NCBI GenBank assembly: GCA_003024785.1
Contig: PUQB01000103.1
Coordinates: 62,001 to 126,000, forward strand
Reading direction: 5' to 3'
Source: Selaginella tamariscina
Taxonomy: Eukaryota; Streptophyta; Lycopodiopsida; Selaginellales; Selaginellaceae
DNA: 64,000 nt
Every line of letters starts with the position of its first letter. The first letter of the stretch is position 1. Below the pieces are notes generated by a model, which ran no database searches, was not told where the DNA came from, and saw only the letters and a program-made list of their open reading frames with translations. This document shows positions 1 through 10,699 of this stretch, one piece after another. The position numbers were made by a program, and so were the translations under genes.

Positions 1-1420
1 CTTATGTTGTGAAAACACAATGTGTTCGCAAGTGTTAATGACAGAAATAGAGAATAGAAAGGAATGCTACGTAAAGCACCTTTACAAGGAGAACAACTAT
101 GTAAGGAGCATGGAACTCTCAAATGCAAAGTCAAAATCTATGTTGAGTCATGTTTTAGTATTATAAATTATGCTAAGCCTCACGATGTCAAGCTAAGTAG
201 ACTTGTCATGAACTGTTCAATTCATAGGCATCCTCCTTATGTCATACAAAATAAAACAGAAATTTAAAAAATGAAAAAGATGGTGGAGGAGAAGACTAAG
301 TAATCAAGATCAAAAAGACCAAGATTGATTCAAAATGAAGTTATCCAAGATATGGTGAAATTGAAGCTTTTCATAATGGATGAGAGCCAACATGATTCAT
401 TAATAACATAAGAATTACTCAATATGTTAAACAAACTAAAATCATTTATTGATAATAAAAAGTATGTTTATTAGAGTATAAGTATTTAAAGATACTATTC
501 ATTTGTACCACTCGAGCTAGTGTAGTACCAATTGGCAATAGTTGAGCTCGATTATTGCAAAATGGTAATACACTAGCTCGAGTGGTACTCTTTAACACTT
601 ATTGTTAAATAAAAAATATAATATAACTCAAACTCGAGCGATATATCAAAATATAATTGTGATGTTCTTACAAATTAAGAAGGTGGGTGGGTGTACAACA
701 TCCAACAAGACAAGAGACCATATAAAAACAAATTCTCAAGTACAATATATCTTCAACAACACATAAATACAATTTCTTTCAGGGATTTCAATATCCATAT
801 CAATTGACAAATCCAACAAAGGAAAAGTACTTGATAATAAAAATGTCAATAAAAGGACTTAGAATTGGAGTAGATATAGTGAAAAAAATGCAATCAAGAG
901 AAGATTTGGAAGAAGAATGGGTGCATTTTGATTTCATGCACCAAAGAAATGATTGGACAACAATGGTGCACATGTTTACGATCCAAAGTAAGTATAATAT
1001 GTTTCTTAAAACAATCAACTAACACATAATAGCAATTATAACTATTATAAACATAACTACTTGCGAATTCAAAACAAAAGATGTTGTTGCACAATCATTG
1101 TTTTAGAGCAAACTAAATAGCATAGTAGAGGAGAGCTGCATTTCAAACTTGTGTTCCAAGGATTCATGTCCGACGAGGCAAAAGCAAATGAGAATGTAGT
1201 TAGGAGGTGTACTTTGGTGGCAAGAATTGTCCAGAGAGGGAGAGGTCTAATGTTTTCCATTTCAAACAAAGCATGCATATACACACAATAAAAAATATAA
1301 ATGTGGAACATCAACAAGAACATTTAAGGATGTACAAAGAATAGTTGAATGCTTAAACAAAAGCAAAAGTAGAATAATGTTTTTTCAAAATTCAAAAATG
1401 GTGAAAAAAAAGGTCAAATT
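1..1420 (+). other. Unassigned A-rich region with decayed coding fragments
   Basis: Short plus-strand open stretches (64-267, 804-1022) are rich in Lys, Asn, Met and Ile and end in many stops. They read like remains of one old coding element, but I recognise no domain. The region stops exactly where the solo LTR begins at 1421. Similar A-rich, Asn/Lys-rich fragments occur at 14264-14962, so both may be pieces of one host element split by later insertions; that is inference only. Confidence 0.3.
505..588. repeat. Perfect 20-bp inverted repeat (hairpin)
   Basis: Bases 505-524 and 569-588 are exact reverse complements, each containing CTCGAG and AGCTAG, around a 44-base loop. A further CTCGAG lies at about 632. 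It could be a small foldback element or a leftover of terminal inverted repeats; I see no flanking target duplication. Confidence 0.7.
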
Positions 1421-2142
1421 TGTCATAGTTTTTACTATGACTCGACCTTTTACTTTGAAGGTTGATTATTGTTACCTACTATACTATGTTGATGAACCCT
1501 AGATGTAGTGAGAAACAATCTCACTTAGTGCACTTAGGTGTTTAGGGGTAATCCAGTCGGTTATCCTTAGATATAACGAAAAACTTTAAGCAAAGGTAAC
1601 ACTTACCTTTTAGAAAAAATCCACTCCCAATTTTGACATCCCAGTTAAGTTTTTCGGTTAATGTAGATGAGTTTGACATATTAAATAGAGTTAGGAACAC
1701 CCCCAGGGTCCCTAGGGTTTCCCTAACCCATGTCCTAAATCCCCACCCCCCTCGGGTAGGGTTTAGGGGTAGGAGTTAGTTAATTACAACTCATCTCATT
1801 TAACTAAGGGGCTGGCATTTCATGCCAACCCACTTACACATATACGAAAAGAGGAGGGGAGGGGGAGGGAGGGGAGGGGGAGGGGGGGCTCTGGCATATA
1901 AATAAGGTAGAGTATATAGGAGTGAGGGTTCCTGGGTTCATGACTGAGTTCATTACTCTTCTCTCCGTGCAAGCTTTAGCTTATGTCATCAAGGCACAAT
2001 GCTATGTTGTGCTGCCTCAACTTCAAAACAATAGGGGTACGTTCTACCTTTTGGGTAGCCTACCTTTAACGTTGATGAATCCATGCCTAAGAGGTCTTGT
2101 TGGATTGCACGTTCCAAGAGTCAAGGGTAGAGGCTTGTCTCC
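1421..2142 (+). mobile_element. Solo LTR, left half (older copy)
   Basis: It starts TGTCATAG and runs parallel to the start of the young LTRs at 2143 and 7712, but is clearly more diverged. It is interrupted after TCTCC at 2138-2142 by the young element and resumes at 9519. Joined, the old LTR is about 1.74 kb, close to the 1.80 kb of the young LTRs. Five bases before it are AAATT and five after its end (10546-10550) are AAGTT, a target duplication with one mismatch. No internal domain belongs to it, so it is a solo LTR left by LTR-LTR recombination. Confidence 0.85.
1851..1889 (+). repeat. G-rich (GGGGA)n tract, potential G-quadruplex
   Basis: More than six runs of three or more G occur in 39 bases inside the old solo LTR. 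The young LTRs have only one run of 7-8 G at the matching place (about 2527-2536 and 8092-8101), so this tract was expanded or kept only in the old copy. The plus strand meets the simple G-quadruplex pattern. Confidence 0.7.
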
Positions 2143-2542
2143 TGTCATAGTTTTTACTATGACTCCTCTTTACTTTGGACGTTGACTGTTGTTACCTACT
2201 GTACTATGTTGACAAGTCCTAGATGTAGTGAGAAACAGCCCCGCTTAGTACACTTAGGTGTTTAGGGGTAGTCCGGCCGGCTGTCCTTAGATATCTCGAG
2301 AAACTCTAAGCGAAGGTAGCACTTACCTTCTAGAAAACTCTTACCCTCGTTTTCTGTGTCCTAATTGGATTAATGGCTAGTTCCGGTGAGTTCGGCATGT
2401 CGGATATGCTTAGAAATAACCCCAGGTTTGACAGGTTAGGGTTTAGGGGTCGAAGGATAACTCACCAAGTATGTTCCCTCTGGGAATGAGATTTCAGTGC
2501 TAGCCCACTTAAGTAAACAGGAAAACAGGGGGGGGGCCTCTG

Positions 2543-2566
2543 TCACATAAATAAGGTAGTATATAG
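2543..2566 (+). promoter_or_regulatory. Probable TATA region of the 5' LTR
   Basis: CACATAAATAAGG followed by AGTATATAGG is the only strong TATA-like stretch in the otherwise GC-richer LTR. It is conserved in the 3' LTR (about 8110-8133) and in the old LTR (about 1896-1920). It would mark the U3/R border. Placement is by inspection only. Confidence 0.45.
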
Positions 2567-3594
2567 GAGTGAGGGTTCCTGGGTTCATGACTGAGCTCGT
2601 TACTCTTCTCCCGGTGCAAGCTCCTAGCTTGTGTCGTTAAGGCACAACCCTCTGTTGTGCCGCCCTAACTTCCAGATGCCAGGGGTACGTCCCACCTTCG
2701 GGGTAGCCTACCCTTAACGTTGGCGAATCCATGCCTGGGAGGTCTTGTGGAATGCACGTTCCAAGAAGCAGAGGTTGAGGCTTGTCTCCAGCCTCCTCCT
2801 CCATGTCAAACTAGGAGTAGCACTCATGACCAAGAAGGCACATCCGTGTCCTTGTCCAACTATGGGCATGGGATCTTGTTTGACAGGTTCACGTTGCCTA
2901 GAGTTGGCATTTAGGAACCACGTTTGTGGTACTTAGTGCAGCTCTTGAATCTAAGGGCTATGGCATGATAGCCCACATCTTGGAAGGCAGTGTCACATGG
3001 AAATGTGACACTGGGCTAAAAGTCACATGGTACAATGCCCGAGGCACGCCCTTTGGGGTTATGTCATGGGCTTGTCGCTAAGGGGTTGGATACTCTAGCA
3101 AATAGGCATGCTTGTGCTTGCACTAGGGTGCTAAGCCTTGGGCATCCGCTCAAGGGAGGTTAGGTTTCGTAACTAGGTGTGCTTTGGCACACTTGGCTAG
3201 GGGAGTGTTCTCCTTGGAATCCAGGGTTGAACAACCTAAGTTCATTAGCAGAAGCCCTTTCGTAGGCACTCGCAAGGTCATGTGCTTAGGGTTATCCCAA
3301 ACCTAGCCTTAGGGAGTTTGCTTAGCAGAACACTCGTGTCCGCCTACGGCGCACACTCGTGTCCTCACTAAGTACTAGCCCTAGGTCTAGGGTATAACTT
3401 GGCCACTCAAACCCTTAGGGGTTAGTCGTGGTTCAGGGTACCCCTTGTCACCCTAAAGGGTTGTACTCCCGGATGAGGGTGATTCCTCAAGGGGTAAGTG
3501 ACGATGCCTTAGCTCTGTCCAGGGGTATGTGTGGAACACACGTCTCCTTGATGGGGGTTAGGGCATGAGCCTGTCTAGGTCTTCTAGGGCAAGA

Positions 3595-3802
3595 CCCTAA
3601 GTCAACTAGGGTTATCCCTCAAGGGTTTTGGGGGCAGACATCTAGGGAGACTTAGGCTAAACCCTAAGTCAACTAGGGTTATCCTCAAGGGTTTTGGGGG
3701 TAGACACTCTAGGGAGACTTAGGTAAACCCTAAGTCAACTAGGGTTATCCCTCAAGGGTTCTGGGGGCAGACATTCTAGGGAGACTTAGGCTAAACCCTA
3801 AG
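3595..3802 (+). repeat. Three tandem 66-68-bp units in the 5' LTR
   Basis: Units start at 3595, 3662 and 3728, each beginning CCCTAAGTCAACTAGGGTTA and ending in GAGACTTAGG plus a few bases; a partial fourth starts at 3796. Each unit holds inverted CCCTAAGTC/GACTTAGG-type halves and so can fold. The same array is at 9160-9370 in the 3' LTR, so it predates insertion. Confidence 0.85.
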
Positions 3803-3945
3803 TCTCCTCCACTTGGGCATTAGAGTCTAACCCTAGGGGTCGTTGGGGTTGTTCTGGGAAACTTAGCGTTGCTCACACAGGGTGATGACGCCGAATGGCC
3901 ACCTGGCAGCCACGTGTTGGCCCTTTGGGTTAAAACTCTGACAAT

Positions 3946-3957
3946 TGGTATCGGAGC
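3946..3957 (+). promoter_or_regulatory. Primer-binding site, initiator Met tRNA type
   Basis: TGGTATCGGAGC lies two bases after the 5' LTR. It differs at one base from the usual plant initiator-methionine PBS (TGGTATCAGAGC). It fixes the element's orientation as plus. Confidence 0.9.
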
Positions 3958-6900
3958 CTATTCTCTGCGGTCAGTAGGACTACCTAAAGTGTAGTGTATT
4001 TTAGGGTTTAGTTAGTTCTAAATTCTTGAAGTACTTATCACTTTCGGCTAATGTGAATTCTGCGTGGAGAGTTGGTCCTAAGATCTATAACTCTTCAAAG
4101 AACACTACTTAATAAGTGGGTGTGGGTTATGGACTCCAATGTCGAAGGTAGCACTTGGAAGACAACTTCCAAGTTGTATGCCAGGTTACTTTACCTTATG
4201 AATATTTGGGTTACTTTACATATACTTCCACAAGACGTGGCGTGTTAGTTTGTTCTGGCTTACAAACTAAGTCTTGGAAGTGGGTCTTGTGATATCCTAA
4301 GTTACACATTATTGAAAATTTTTCTTTTTCTTTAAGTGTTTAATTTGGGATAACACATGATTTGAAACAGACAGTGTCCATTGAGTTTTGGCTTAGGGCA
4401 AGATTCAATATCAGGTTCAGCAATAGTGTTCAAATGGGGAAAGACTTATGTTCAAAGTGCGTCTTTGACTTCGGAAGAAGGGGCATATTCAAACATAAGA
4501 GTGAACACTACATTTTGACATAAAAGTGTAAATAAGCTCTCATTATAGTGCATGTTTCTGAAGTGTAACTCTAGAAGCAGACTATGGTGTTGAACTTGTA
4601 ATACAACAAAATGTCAAATATTAACATATGATGAATATGTTAAGCAGTTGGTTCAAACATCCAATGTAATCAAAGTATTGTCTGATGTTCGCAATATTTT
4701 GATGACGCTAGCTACAAGTAACATTAGGTGAAATAGTTTACTAAGTTCAAGTTACCTGATTTGAACATGTACAACTTGAAACCTTAATTGTTGTAAGCGC
4801 GCACTCTGTATTCAAGTTAGCTAGCTCGGCTAACTTGATTATGAAATTATCTCATATGGGATCATAAGAATGAGATAGAATAATAGATTTTGGCAGTAGA
4901 CGGATTTAATGTTGCATCCCTATCAATGCAGCTTTTTGGATGGATGGCATGATCTATCACAAAGAGTAATGTTGGAAACATACGTTTACATTTTCAGTTT
5001 ACTGAGTAATGAAGGACTTGCATAGTGAAGGCGTTCGGCGCACACTTGTGCATTTTTTATTGTTAACTTTTAATCTTGAAATCTGTAACGTTGTTTGCAA
5101 TGTGGATAAGCTCTTGAACAAGGGTGATTCCTTGGTTAAGAAGAGCATGATTTGAGGTTCTCCAGTTTGTTTATCAACTAAGTAAGGAAACTTGCTAAGT
5201 TTGATAACTTATGTTGAGAATTACAAATGAGCTAGTAACAGTCGGATTTCATTACAGGTTTAAGTGCATGTGCCTCCTCAAGAGTCGGTGTTCGATGAGA
5301 ATTAGAAGTTGATATTGATTTTCAATCAATCAATATCAATTTCATTTTAGAGTCGAATACGATTATTCAAAAGACGGTTTCTTGACTCTGCATCATGGTC
5401 GCAAATGTGGGCACTTAAAGAACAAATAAAGTATGTATCTTCAATCTTTCGGAATATTGAAAAATAGAACTATTCTTGACTCAAGGTTTGATAGTATTCC
5501 TTGGGTTAGTTGTTAGTTCTATCTCAAGGTTTGATGGTGTTCCTTGAGTTGGTTCAATAGTATGATATTGTGTAGCGGGATTAGCTCAAGAAGATGGTGT
5601 CCCTTCTTGATGATTGTAGTTCAAGGTTCGTCCAATATCCAGTTCGAGAATATGAGGTTTCCTATCACTTCATCTGTTAAGATATTTATATTCTAAACTT
5701 TGGCAGAATTTGTGACAATCTTTTCAAGATTGATTATAAATAACTTGTTAAAGTATAATATGATATCTCTTCAATATTGAGTTTGGAGCGCTCAATATCA
5801 AACTTGGTTATGATCACATGAGGTGGCCGTAATCATATAATATAAAGACTCAAGTGGATTTTGAGTCTGACACTTTGGTAAGGCACTACCTTAGTGTTAT
5901 AACTTGAAACGTGTTTTCAAGTTAGTTGAGAAATGACATTTCTCAATACATTGCTTGAGGGGCAATGTGATACTTTCTGGATTGCTAGGTGTCTAGAGTG
6001 AATAATGTATCTTAGTTCAATGTACTGAACTAGATATTTTATTCATGTTTGGGGAGATCTATTGAATTATAAGGTATGACTAAAACATGAAGTTGATATA
6101 ACACTTCAGTGTTATGATAACATTTATGTGGAGGTTGATATCTTACTAAATCAATTAGATGAACCAGACACTAGTTCATGATTCCTCTTAGTCTCTGAAC
6201 AAGTTCCTCGAAATACTGTCATAACATTATATGTCCATCTCAAAAACTCAAGTTCGGTTCATGTAAACTAAGACCATGTCTATATTATAGTTGTAGCATT
6301 TGATAATTGATATGATTGTAAGTTTATATCGCTAGTATAACAACTAGTTGATAAGCTTAGGATTTGAACGTTAAAACGATCATTATCCATTCGAAGAGTA
6401 TCAATATCGAAATTGCAATTGTTTATAGAATAAGGATTAGTTTAAAAAGATGTTTATCAAAAACACTAATTGCTTCAATTAGTGAAATGCTATACTTCGT
6501 ATAGTGTTGAGAAACATTTACGAAATAGTTTAAGAGTTGGAAATAAATATAATGTTATGGAGGTGTGCAGTATTCTGAATTCAGAGAGACTCTTATCGTG
6601 GAAACTAAGTCTTAAAATTTGGTATTTTGAACTTAGTGAGATAAAGAGTTAGGAAGTATTGAACGGCATCTAGTATGATGTGCTCTTTGGGGAATGAGTA
6701 CAATGAGAGTGACAATTAAGAGAGTGTTATTAAAAATTGTCGATTGAGGCACTAGAGATGGGTTGAATTTCCTGGTTTCCACATTAGTTTATAAGAAAGG
6801 TATGTTAGCTTATCTGGTCCCTGAACTGGTCGGTGTTATGAAAGAGTACAAAGATGGTTGCAAAGGACAAATGGTAAGGCTATCACACTTGGTCGCGGAT

Positions 6901-7696
6901 TTGACTGAATTTGATTCCTATCGGGAATAAATTTATGTTAATAACACACCAATGGCAGTTGGTAGATTGGTAAGACCTTGTTGTATACATGTGTACAGCC
7001 ATGCGCCTCTATGATGCCTCTGGCCAGATGACATTTTACAAAGAACAGGGTTTTACGACTTGTACTTTATATCGGAAAAGAGCTTGATTCCGATAAAAGT
7101 CTCATACTTAGTCTGGCGTAGCTATATACTAATGAGAGATAGGTATAGTAGCAGACCCTTATGAAAAGGGGTAATGAGAAGCACCGAGGGATGCAGAGAT
7201 GTAAGCTATAATATCGTAACATGTGAGATGTGGGACCATTGGAAAATCAAAAGAAATGCGAAGGTGTTTGGTCAAGCATTTGAGAAGTGCTTGTTGTGCG
7301 TTAGACGACAGAGGTCGTCAACAGCATTTAATATTAAGGAATAAAGCAAGTCTTTTTTTTGTTAACCAAGGGGCCGGCAACAACACTAACTAAGGCCTCC
7401 AATATAAATTCTAGTTAAGTAAAGAAATTAACCAGTGTTTGTGCGTCGGGTGACAGACTTTGCAGACGTGCAAAAGGTCTCCAAGTGACTTCATGTCGCA
7501 GGTGGTGCCTCCGGCAGCTGGTTTACGACTTAGTGAACGACGGTTCTGAAGTACTTGGTTTCGCGTAATGCAAGGGGGGTAATAAAACTTATGTGAACTT
7601 TTGGCTGACTCCATAGAGTGATATGTTAGTTTTGGTTAATTTTTTCTAACATTATCTAGTCTTGGAGTTGGACGTCAACGAGGACGTTGACATTTT

Positions 7697-7711
7697 CAAA
7701 GGCGGGGAGTG
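7697..7711 (+). promoter_or_regulatory. Polypurine tract
   Basis: A purine-rich stretch ending GGCGGGGAGTG sits directly before the 3' LTR, where plus-strand DNA synthesis would be primed. Confidence 0.85.
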
Positions 7712-9518
7712 TGTCATAGTTTTTACTATGACTCCTCTTTACTTTGGACGTTGACTGTTGTTACCTACTGTACTATGTTGACAAGCCCTAGATGTAGTGA
7801 GAAACAGCCCCTTAGTGCACTTAGGTGTTTAGGGGTAGTCCGGCCGGCTGTCCTTAGATATTCGAGAAACTCTAAGCGAAGGTAGCACTTACCTTCTAGA
7901 AAACTCTTACCCTCGTTTTCCGTGTCCCTTTGGATTAATGGCTAGTTCCGGTGAGTTCGGCATGTCGGATATGCTTAGAAATACCCCCAGGTTTGACAGG
8001 TTAGGGTTTAGGGGTCGATGGATAACTCACCAAGTATGTTCCCTCTGGGAATGAGATTTCAGTGCTAGCCCACTTATGTAAACAGGAAAACAGGGGGGGG
8101 GCCTCTGTCACATAAATAAGGTAGTATATAGGAGTGAGGGTTCCTGGGTTCATGACTGAGCTCGTTACTCTTCTCCCGGTGCAAGCTCTAGCTTGTGTCG
8201 TCAAGGCACAACCCTCTGTTGTGCCGCCCTAACTTCCAGATGCCAGGGGTACGTCCCACCTTCGGGGTAGCTTACCCTTAACGTTGGCGAATCCATGCCT
8301 GGGAGGTCTTGTCGGAATGCACGTTCCAAGAGCAGAGGTTGAGGCTTGTCTCCAGCCTCCTCCTCCATGTCAAGCTAGGAGTAGCACTCATGGCCAAGCA
8401 AGGCACATCCGTGTCCTTGTCCAACTGTGGGCGTGGGATCTTGTTTGACAGGTTCACGTTGCCTAGAGTTGGCATTTAGGAACCACGTTTGTGGTACTTA
8501 GTGCAGCTCTTGAATCTAAGGGCTATGGCATGATAGCCCACATCTTGGAAGGCAGTGTCACATGGAGATGTGACACTGGGCTAAACGTCACATGGTACAA
8601 TGCCCGAGGCACGCCCTTTGGGGTTATGTCATGGGCTTGTCGCTAAGGGGTTGGATACTCTAGCAAATAGGCATGCTTGTGCTTGCACTAGGGTGCTAAG
8701 CCTTGGGCATCCGCTCAAGGGAGGTTAGGTTTCGTAACTAGGTGTGCTTTGGCACACTTGGCTAGGGGAGTGTTCTCCTTGGAATCCAGGGGTTGAACAA
8801 CTTAAGCTCATTAGCAGAAGCCCTTTCGTAAGGCACTCGCAAGGTCATGTGCTTAGGGTTATCCCAAACCTAGCCTTAGGGAGTTTGCTTAGCAGAACAC
8901 TCGTGTCCGCCTACGGCGCACACTCGTGTCCTCACTAAGTACTATCCCTAGGTCTAGGGTATAACTTGGCCACTCAAACCCTTAGGGGTTAGTCGTGGTT
9001 TAGGGTACCCCTTGTCACCCTAAATGGGTTGTACTCCCGGATGAGGATGATTCCTCAAGGGTAAGTGACGATGCCTTAACTCTGTCCAGGGTATGTGTGG
9101 AACACACATCTTCTTGATGGGGTTAGGGCATGAGCCTGTCTAGGTCTTCTAGGGCAAGACCCTAAGTCAACTAGGGTTATCCCTCAAGGGTTTGGGGGCA
9201 GACATCTAGGGAGACTTAGGCTAAACCCTAAGTCAACTAGGGTTATTCCTCAAGGGTTTTGGGGGTCACTCTAGGGAGACTTAGGTTAAACCCTAAGTCA
9301 ACTAGGGTTATCCCTCAAGGGTTCTGGGGGCAGACATTCTAAGGAGACTTAGGCTAAACCCTAAGTCTCCTGTCCACTTGGGCATTAGAGTCTAACCCTA
9401 GGGGTCGTTGGGGTTGTTCTGGGAAACTTAGCGTTGCTCACACAGGGTGATGACGCCGAATGGCCACCTGTCAGCCACGTGTTGCCACGTGTTGGCCCTT
9501 TGGGTTAAAACTCTGACA
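7712..9518 (+). repeat. 3' LTR (1807 bp) of the young element
   Basis: It starts TGTCATAG and ends CTCTGACA, followed at once by TCTCC, the target duplication. It is near-identical to 2143-3943. Reading frames seen in it on either strand (such as 8278-8475) also occur in the 5' LTR with shifts and are not genes. Confidence 0.93.
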
Positions 9519-10545
9519 TCTCCAGCCTCCTCCTCCATGTCAAGCTAAGACTAACACTCACAGCTAAGTAGGGCACGTTTGTGTCCTTGTCCAGTTGTGG
9601 GCGTGGGACCTTGGCTAGCAAGTAAGGGATCATAAAGGGGTTCTAGAGTTGGCATTGAATAACTACATTTGTGGCACTTGGTGTAACTCTCGAATTTAAG
9701 GGCCTATGACATGATAACCCACATCTGAGAAATAGTGTCACATGAAGATGTGACATTAGGTCAAATGGCACATAATACAACACATAAGACACACTTTTTG
9801 GGTTGTCTTATGAGGTTAATGCCGAGGGGTTAGATACTCTAGTAAGCAGGCGTGCTTGTGTCCTCATTAGGGTGCTAAGCCTTGGGCATCGGCTCAAGGG
9901 AGGTTGGGTCTCGTAACTAGGTGCGCTAATTGCACCCTTAGCTATGGGGTTTTCTCCTTAGGATCTAGAGGTTGAACAACTTAAGCTCATTAGTAGGAGC
10001 CCTTTTGTGAAGCACTTGTGTGGTTGTGTCCTTAGGGTTATTTAAACCTAGTCTTGAGGAGTTTACTTGGTAAAACACTCATGTTTGCCTATGGTGCACA
10101 CTCATGTCCTCTCTAAGTACTAGCCCTAGGACTAAGGTATAACTTGACCACTCAAACACTTAGGGGTTAGTTGTTGTTTAGGGCACCCCTTTCCACCCTA
10201 ATGGGGTTGTACTCCCTAATGAGGGTGATTCTTTAAGGGGTAAGTCACGATGCCTTGGCTTTGTCATGAGGGTATGTGCAAGGCATGTCTCTTCATTGGG
10301 GTTGAGGCATGAGTTTGTCTAAGTCTTTTGGGACATGATCCTTAGGTTTACTCATGTTATTCTTTAAGATTTGAAGGATAGTCATTTTGGGGGACTTAGG
10401 ATGGACCCTAAGTCTTGTGCTTACTTAAGCATCTGAGTCAGGCTCTAGGGTTGTCTTGGAAGACTTGGCATTGTTTACACATGGAATTGATGCCGGAAGG
10501 ACACTTGGCAACCACATGTTAGCCCTTCGAGTTAAAACTCTGATA
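9519..10545 (+). mobile_element. Solo LTR, right half (older copy)
   Basis: This continues the old LTR from 2142, after the TCTCC duplication. It aligns with the young LTR from its AGCCTCCTCCTCC motif to the end, with many C-to-T and G-to-A differences, and finishes TTAAAACTCTGATA where the young LTR has ...CTCTGACA. The 67-bp tandem units are reduced to a single degenerate copy near 10340-10420. Confidence 0.85.
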
Positions 10546-10699
10546 AAGTTCCTCAAACAGGAAGTACTTAGGTCGTGGTGGCATGCAAAATCTTTTAAAT
10601 AAGGGAACTTTATACAAGGTAAATAACAATTTTTTATTTAATCACAATATTCTCTAAGATTTATAATATATATGTAGGGAAAAACACTAGTGAAAGTTG

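Larger units (their letters stand above)
2143..3943 (+). repeat. 5' LTR (1801 bp) of the young element
   Basis: It begins TGTCATAG and ends CTCTGACA. It differs from the 3' LTR mainly by single-base indels in short runs and a few substitutions. It contains a poly-G run, a TATA-like stretch near 2546 and three tandem 67-bp units near its end. Near 3900 the 3' LTR has an extra short copy of the CCACGTGTTG motif (about 9475-9493), which explains part of the 6-bp length difference. Confidence 0.93.
3944..7711 (+). other. Non-coding interior of the young LTR element
   Basis: This 3.77-kb AT-rich interior has stops in all frames and no recognisable retroelement protein motif. The only open stretch of note (6470-6652) looks like chance. 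Packaging or dimerisation signals would be expected after the PBS but cannot be pointed to by eye. Confidence 0.8.
2143..9518 (+). mobile_element. Complete young LTR retrotransposon, non-autonomous (LARD-like)
   Basis: Two near-identical LTRs (2143-3943 and 7712-9518), both TG...CA, flank a 3.77-kb internal region with a primer-binding site next to the left LTR and a purine tract next to the right LTR. The 5-bp target duplication TCTCC lies at 2138-2142 and 9519-9523. The internal region has no gag, protease, reverse transcriptase or integrase reading frame; its longest open stretch is about 60 codons. A long non-coding interior between long LTRs fits a large retrotransposon derivative mobilised in trans. 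High LTR identity implies recent insertion. The target was an older LTR of the same family. Confidence 0.93.

Noticed and set aside
2720-2936. Open frames in the LTRs (also 1922-2185, 8001-8475, 8744-8938)
   Set aside because: They lie inside LTRs, shift frame between copies, and have no domain.
3595-3802. CRISPR-like array in the LTR
   Set aside because: Units are contiguous tandem repeats without unique spacers, and the context is a plant retroelement.
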